From NCBI GenBank assembly GCA_051883455.1, contig JBJETT010000004.1:208490-272489 (forward strand): DNA of 64,000 nucleotides. The letters run 5' to 3'. The notes beneath the pieces are model-generated. The model was given only the letters and a program-made list of their open reading frames with translations, did not search any database and was not told the origin of the DNA. This DNA comes from HGM11368 sp051883455 (GTDB taxonomy: Bacteria > Bacillota > Clostridia > Christensenellales > UBA3700). Shown piece by piece: positions 60,456 to 64,000 of this stretch. The position numbers were made by a program, and so were the translations under genes. Numbering within the stretch: the stretch's first letter is position 1; every line of letters begins with the position of its first letter.

Positions 60456-60767
60456 TCACTTTGCTATCTTGTTGATGATTGTATAGATGCCTGCGGTGTT
60501 GAGAATTTTGTCAATATGACCGCTAGCACCCGTTATGTGCACGTACATACCTTTGGCTTTGAGCTTTTTGTATCTGCCAAGTAGCACGCCTATGCCCGTG
60601 CTGTCCATAAAGGTCACGCCGCTAAAATCAAAAATAAAATTTTGAACTACGGCTAAATCTATCGCCCAGTCAAGTTTTTTACGTACTTCTACCGCCGAAT
60701 ATTCGTCCAACTCTCCCGTCAAACGGGCAATAAGCTTGTTGGGTTGATGAATTATCTCTATCTGCAT
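60456..60767 (-). CDS. spoIIAA: Anti-anti-sigma factor SpoIIAA
   Basis: A 103-residue STAS-domain protein that releases sigma-F from SpoIIAB when dephosphorylated. The phosphorylatable Ser is in FSGVTFMDSTGIGVLLGRYKKL. ATG at 60767 is preferred because AAGGAGAAG lies just upstream; the frame is open to 60818 without another ribosome-binding site. Confidence 0.95.
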   Translation of the reverse strand: MQIEIIHQPNKLIARLTGELDEYSAVEVRKKLDWAIDLAVVQNFIFDFSGVTFMDSTGIGVLLGRYKKLKAKGMYVHITGASGHIDKILNTAGIYTIINKIAK

Positions 60768-60794
60768 ATTCTTCTCCTTGTGATTGATAGCTAA

Positions 60795-60822
60795 ATTATA
60801 AGTCAAAATAGATGTCACTAAA
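60795..60822 (-). promoter_or_regulatory. Possible promoter of the spoIIA operon
   Basis: On the minus strand TATAAT (60800-60795) with a poor -35 TTAGTG (60822-60817), 16-bp spacer. B. subtilis uses sigma-H here; I saw no convincing sigma-H motif. Confidence 0.3.
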
Positions 60823-60860
60823 TGAGATTGTTTGATAGGATATGGCGTATTTTAGCAATA

Positions 60861-60882
60861 AAAAACGACGGCTTTGCCGTCG
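60861..60882 (-). terminator. Rho-independent terminator upstream of spoIIAA
   Basis: On the minus strand CGACGGC (60882-60876) pairs with GCCGTCG (60872-60866) around a 3-nt loop, then TTTTTTATT. It insulates spoIIA from the NERD gene. Confidence 0.85.
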
Positions 60883-61081
60883 CTAATTGGAATAAGAATT
60901 GCTTTTATTACTATTTGATAGCTATCCAATTCATTCTTGCTCTCCGTTCGACTATATTCTATCGCAAAGAAAATATTATTTCTTGACATTTTGTGCTATT
61001 GGGTGTTAGGTCTAACCTATAACCAATTAATTCTATATTTTAATTGTTTCTTGTAGTTTCTTAAAATTGATTAAATAAGCT

Positions 61082-61684
61082 TCAATTGAGATTTTGTATT
61101 CGATTATAAATCATTTCCATTTCTTCGGACATCAAAAGTTTTTCATTTGTGTGCGTTACGACCGATGACAATTTGTCTATAGAATACAATTTTTTGCAAT
61201 GAAGATTTTTAATAATTGATTTGTCGGAAAATATGACGATATCATGTAATGATACATTCATTTTAAGACGCTTGTATAAATGATATGCCTTAAAATAATT
61301 TTCGTCTATTGGATTGTTGAAACGAGTAATTTTTGAATATTTGTAATAATGCCAATCCTTTCTTTTTTCGTGTCCAAAAATTTCGCCATCGTAGTCTTTG
61401 TATAGTATTACCCATACCCCGTATTGATTGATATAAATATAGTCAATTGTCCACATAAATCCATATGTATTGGTAAATTTATAATCGGATATTAGGTATT
61501 GTTTGCCGGGAACTGTTTCTCCTAAAACTTTGACTATTGGTGACACCTTGTCAACGTTGCACGAATTAGTGTCGATAGAATTGTAATTGTTGCCAGTGTT
61601 TTTATTGGAATTGTGTGAAGGTGAAAACAATTGCCAAATAAAAAATATTGCCAGCAAAACGAGAATAATTATTAATATTACCAT
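61082..61684 (-). CDS. Membrane-anchored NERD-domain protein
   Basis: A 200-residue protein with an N-terminal helix (VILIIILVLLAIFFIWQLF), a short polar linker, and a nuclease-related domain: TIDYIYINQYGVWVILYKDYDGEIFGHEKRKDWHYY fits the NERD pattern D-x(n)-E/K-G-x-I-x-G with W. In place of the usual E-x-K the motif reads LYKDY, so nuclease activity is uncertain. Codon use is more AT-rich than in the neighbouring sporulation genes. Function unknown. Confidence 0.7.
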   Translation of the reverse strand: MVILIIILVLLAIFFIWQLFSPSHNSNKNTGNNYNSIDTNSCNVDKVSPIVKVLGETVPGKQYLISDYKFTNTYGFMWTIDYIYINQYGVWVILYKDYDGEIFGHEKRKDWHYYKYSKITRFNNPIDENYFKAYHLYKRLKMNVSLHDIVIFSDKSIIKNLHCKKLYSIDKLSSVVTHTNEKLLMSEEMEMIYNRIQNLN

Positions 61685-61700
61685 ATTTCAAACGTTCCTA

Positions 61701-62138
61701 TTAAAAATTGGCATTGGGTTTTAGCATTTTGACGTGAGGGACGTGCTCTTCGTAGTACTTTTCGTCGGTGGCAACATAGCCGCACTTTTCGTAGAAGCCT
61801 TGTGAGCGCACTTGTGCGGATATGAGCAAAGTCCTAGCACCTTGGGCTATGGCAATCTTTTCTAATTCTTTGACCACCTCGGCACCTAAACCGTGCTTGC
61901 GGTATTGCTTGACAACGGCAATTCTACCAAGCTTATAAATACTGTTATCTTGGTCGTACAAAAATACTCTGCCCGTGGCTATAGCCGAGCCGTCTGAGTC
62001 GTAAAATACTATCGTGTCCGCCCATCCGTCCACGTCGTCAAATTTGTCTTGAAAGCCTTGCTCTATCTCAAAGACGATATGTCTAATATACCTACTGTCG
62101 TCGCATATGCCGACCGTTCTCTTGATACTGTACTTCAT
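61701..62138 (-). CDS. GNAT family N-acetyltransferase
   Basis: A 145-residue acetyltransferase of the ElaA/YjcF-like type. The acetyl-CoA-binding motif is IAVVKQYRKHGLGAEVVKELEKIA; GKTLLISAQ-like strand (ARTLLISAQVRSQGFYEKCGYV) and the ending EHVPHVKMLK support it. The frame is open to 62213, but ATG 62138 matches the family start and sits six bases after a good -10. Substrate unknown. Confidence 0.88.
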   Translation of the reverse strand: MKYSIKRTVGICDDSRYIRHIVFEIEQGFQDKFDDVDGWADTIVFYDSDGSAIATGRVFLYDQDNSIYKLGRIAVVKQYRKHGLGAEVVKELEKIAIAQGARTLLISAQVRSQGFYEKCGYVATDEKYYEEHVPHVKMLKPNANF

Positions 62139-62144
62139 AGATTG

Positions 62145-62173
62145 ATTGTAACATATTTTGGGGTGAGTGTAAA
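62145..62173 (-). promoter_or_regulatory. Promoter of the GNAT gene, leaderless geometry
   Basis: On the minus strand TTTACA (62173-62168), 17-bp spacer ending in TGT, TACAAT (62150-62145), then six bases and ATG 62138. No Shine-Dalgarno. Confidence 0.65.
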
Positions 62174-62240
62174 TATTAAAAACAAACACTATTCGTGATT
62201 GAATTGTTGGCAAACATTTACATAATCAGAACCAATGTAA

Positions 62241-62981
62241 TTATTCTATTGCGTTATTTTCACAATTATTATAATTTTTTAGATGATCATTAATTATCAT
62301 AAATTCTTTACGAAATTCTTGATATAAATCTTTACCATTAACGACGAATTTAAAGCCCGTAAAGTTATGGTAACTACAAGATATTACGTCGCATAATACA
62401 GCAATTATATAGATAAAATCTTTAATTAAATGCAATACTCCATCGGGAACAAAATTTAAAAATGTCAAGCTTGAATGAACAAAATTATTGCAAAAACTTC
62501 GCCAATTATACAAATCATTCAACTCAGCTACTTTAATCAACGATTTAGGACTAATATCTTTAACGCCGAGACTTTCAAGCCATCCCAACGAGTAAAAATT
62601 CTTCTTTGATCCTTTTTCTCTTTTGGACAAGGAACTTGCTACATAAAGTTTATCCAACTCACAGTTATCATTATTATGTTGCAATGAAAACAACTTAGCT
62701 TTGACAAATAAAGAATACGCAGATAATACTTTTTCATTTGTGATTATTATTTTAGCAGTTGCAACTTGCTCTATAAGCTGACGAATGAGTGTTCCAATCT
62801 GAGAATAAGCTTGAATCTCAATTGCATCGCAACACAATGCAAGCCCTTTATAAATTTCATTTACAAGAGCAAAATAATGGTTATATTGTCTATTCTCATA
62901 CTTATCCATATGGGAACATATTTGAGAACACATATTATTAGATAAGGCTTTTATGTCATATACTATTGTTAAGTAATTCAT
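62241..62981 (-). CDS. Hypothetical protein, weakly DUF5677-like
   Basis: A 246-residue, mostly helical protein, AT-rich in codon use. The segment IQAYSQIGTLIRQLIEQVATAKII and the later LYNWRSFCNNFVHSSLTF recall DUF5677-type or HEPN-like proteins, with conserved Arg/Glu and His, but the resemblance is weak. No signal peptide is visible. It is probably accessory, being next to the repeat array and without a functional neighbour. No function is assigned. Confidence 0.5.
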   Translation of the reverse strand: MNYLTIVYDIKALSNNMCSQICSHMDKYENRQYNHYFALVNEIYKGLALCCDAIEIQAYSQIGTLIRQLIEQVATAKIIITNEKVLSAYSLFVKAKLFSLQHNNDNCELDKLYVASSLSKREKGSKKNFYSLGWLESLGVKDISPKSLIKVAELNDLYNWRSFCNNFVHSSLTFLNFVPDGVLHLIKDFIYIIAVLCDVISCSYHNFTGFKFVVNGKDLYQEFRKEFMIINDHLKNYNNCENNAIE

Positions 62982-63107
62982 ATTTCTTCAAAACCATAAA
63001 ATATTTATTATATTAAGTTTATCACTAATTTAAAAAATCAGCAATTGGTTATACCAAATATACTTTAAAAGTAGCAATCAAGCGTAAGCTTGTCATGATA
63101 ATTATTA
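62982..63107. other. AT-rich spacer between the hypothetical gene and the tRNA-Tyr array
   Basis: I see no gene here. A short TTGG-TATAA-CCAA-type inverted repeat near 63042-63055 is the only structure. Confidence 0.4.
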
Positions 63108-63741
63108 GAAAAATAGATTCGCATTACAGCGAGCTTGCGAGCGTGTACATCGTAGTAGATGGTTGGTATATGAGCGTAGCGAATATACAGTTGCATGAAA
63201 CGCAACGGAAGACATCTATGCATAAAAAAACAATTACGAGATGGATACAGCCGTTTCCCTTCGGGAGCCTCGGCTGAGGCTTGCGCCCCGAACGCGGGAG
63301 CGGTTCTTGTCAATGGCTCTGCCAAATAAAATAAGGACATAGACTAATCTCAGTGTCTTTATTTGGTGGACGAGATGGATTCGCCCTACCGCGAGTTTGC
63401 GAGCGTGCACATCGCAGTAGATGGTTGGTATATGAGCGTAGCGAATATACAGTTGCGTGAAACGCAACGGAAGACATCTCTGCATAAAAAAACAAGCACT
63501 TATCGTGCTTGTTTGGTGGGCAGAGATAGATACAGGCATTTCCCTATGGGAAAGCCTGAGCTTCGCCCGAACGCGGGTGCGGTTCTTATCTTACTCTGCC
63601 ACAAAAATAGACTATCGAGATGGATACAGCCGTTTCCCTACGGGAGCCTCGGCTGAGGCTGCGCCCCGAACGCGGGTGCGGTTCTTGTCAATGGCTCTGC
63701 CCAATAAAATAAGGACATAGACTAATGTCAATGTCCTTATT
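63108..63741 (-). repeat. Mosaic cassette array derived from the tRNA-Tyr 3' end
   Basis: Reading from tRNA-Tyr on the minus strand: terminator, cassette A1 (about 63706-63617), A2 (63616-63521) ending in a copy of the tRNA end with CCA, terminator 63513-63486, cassette B1 (63494-63378) ending in a tRNA-end copy with CCA, a third terminator, A3 (63345-63238), and B2 (63232-63116). B1 and B2 are offset by 262 bp. A cassettes are GC-rich with GCCTC/GAGGC and CCCG/CGGG stems. Open frames here are repeat artefacts. Confidence 0.85.
63486..63513 (-). terminator. Terminator behind an internal tRNA-Tyr end copy
   Basis: On the minus strand ACAAGCAC pairs with GTGCTTGT, then TTTTTTT. It follows a copy of the tRNA-Tyr 3' end that includes CCA. 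Confidence 0.8.
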
Positions 63742-63742
63742 T
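63701..63742 (-). terminator. Terminator of tRNA-Tyr
   Basis: On the minus strand AAATAAGGACAT pairs with ATGTCCTTATTT (12 bp) followed by a T-rich tail. The stem begins at the last base of the encoded CCA. Confidence 0.85.
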
Positions 63743-63826
63743 GGTGGGCAGAGATGGATTCGAACCATCGTAGACAGAGTCGGCAGATTTACAGTCTGCT
63801 CCCTTTGGCCGCTCGGGAATCTGCCC
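63742..63826 (-). tRNA. tRNA-Tyr (anticodon GTA)
   Basis: An 85-nt tRNA with encoded CCA and the long variable arm expected for bacterial tRNA-Tyr. Acceptor GGGCAGA/TCTGCCC; anticodon stem GCAGA/TCTGC with loop CTGTAAA; T-loop TTCGAAT. Its 3' end is the source of the neighbouring cassette array. Confidence 0.96.
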
Positions 63827-63838
63827 ATATATAAATAT

Positions 63839-63914
63839 TGGAGCTGGTGATCGGAATCGAACCAACAACCTGCTGATTACAAATCAGCTGCTCTGCCAAT
63901 TGAGCTACACCAGC
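63839..63914 (-). tRNA. tRNA-Thr (anticodon TGT)
   Basis: A 76-nt tRNA with encoded CCA. Acceptor GCTGGTG/CACCAGC (with wobble), anticodon stem GCTGA/TCAGC with loop TTTGTAA. It lies 12 bp upstream of tRNA-Tyr, probably in one transcript. Confidence 0.95.
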
Positions 63915-63934
63915 ATTTATCGGCTCCATTGCGA

Positions 63935-64000
63935 TGGTGCCTCGGGGCGGAATCGAACCACCGACACGGGGATTTTCAGTCCCCTGCTCTACCGACTGAG
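63935..64000 (-). tRNA. tRNA-Phe (anticodon GAA), 5' end beyond window
   Basis: The 3' part through the D-arm is visible with encoded CCA; anticodon stem GGGGA/TCCCC holds loop CTGAAAA. The acceptor 5' strand is outside the window. It is the first of the visible Phe-Thr-Tyr tRNA run. Confidence 0.93.

Noticed and set aside
63065..63720. Several open frames of 60-100 codons in the tRNA-Tyr array
   Set aside because: They run across cassettes in several frames, lack ribosome-binding sites and change with cassette order.

Overview
The window reads as a stretch of chromosome from an uncultured endospore-forming Bacillota of the class Clostridia. The evidence is a complete spoIIIAA-AH operon, spoIVB, spoIIAA-spoIIAB-sigF, spoVAC-VAD-VAE and a yunB homologue, together with classical Firmicutes gene order (rimP-nusA-rnpM-ylxQ-infB-rbfA; efp-spoIIIA; nusB-folD-xseAB-ispA-dxs-tlyA-nadK-argR-recN-spoIVB). 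I cannot fix the family from sequence alone. Base composition looks moderately AT-rich by eye. The 100-N block at 27887-27986 shows this is a scaffold, so it is probably a draft or metagenome assembly.

Layout. 1-10.2 kb, plus strand: the 3' end of an OB-fold/DnaQ exonuclease gene at the usual polC position, a TIGR04076-like gene, then the translation/RNA operon rimP to ribF and an endonuclease IV-like gene. 10.2-17.1 kb: M24 peptidase, efp, the spoIIIA operon and asp23. 17.1-27.4 kb: a long run from nusB to spoIVB. 27.4-28.1 kb: a 149-bp tandem array running downstream of tRNA-Trp and interrupted by the assembly gap. 28.2-34.1 kb: proC, rnhA, a membrane-anchored PadR regulator, a small membrane protein, a Xer-type recombinase and lexA. 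34.2-42.3 kb, minus strand: a methionine gamma-lyase family gene, miaA, mutL, mutS, miaB. 42.3-44.5 kb, plus strand: a class A penicillin-binding protein. 44.5-55.8 kb, minus strand: a phenylalanine T-box followed by pheS, pheT, a U32 peptidase, mutS2, a PH-like membrane protein, a cysteine desulfurase and thiI. 56-61 kb, minus strand: spoIIA, spoVA and yunB sporulation genes. 61-64 kb: accessory genes (NERD, GNAT, unknown), a mosaic repeat array downstream of tRNA-Tyr, then tRNA-Thr and tRNA-Phe running off the end.

The most unusual signal is a family of short cassettes downstream of two unrelated tRNA genes (Trp and Tyr). In both arrays the cassettes copy the tRNA 3' end, break from the tRNA sequence at the same T-loop point (plus strand ...GATTCG|), carry a near-identical core (AGCGAGC-TTGCGAGCGT), and then resume a few bases of the other side of that tRNA's own T-arm. 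A rho-independent terminator follows most tRNA-end copies. The closest precedent I know is the tyrT repeat of E. coli, but here two tRNA loci share one core, which suggests a mobile or templated element. A similar duplication of a gene 3' end (123-bp period) lies downstream of spoVAD.

Other patterns: at least five genes (nadK, xer, miaB, the PBP and a GNAT gene) lack a Shine-Dalgarno and have ATG exactly six bases after a -10 hexamer, the geometry of leaderless mRNAs. spoIVB has its ribosome-binding site inside the 3' arm of a perfect 12-bp terminator-like hairpin. An unannotated 32-codon ORF is coupled to spoVAC by a TAATG overlap.
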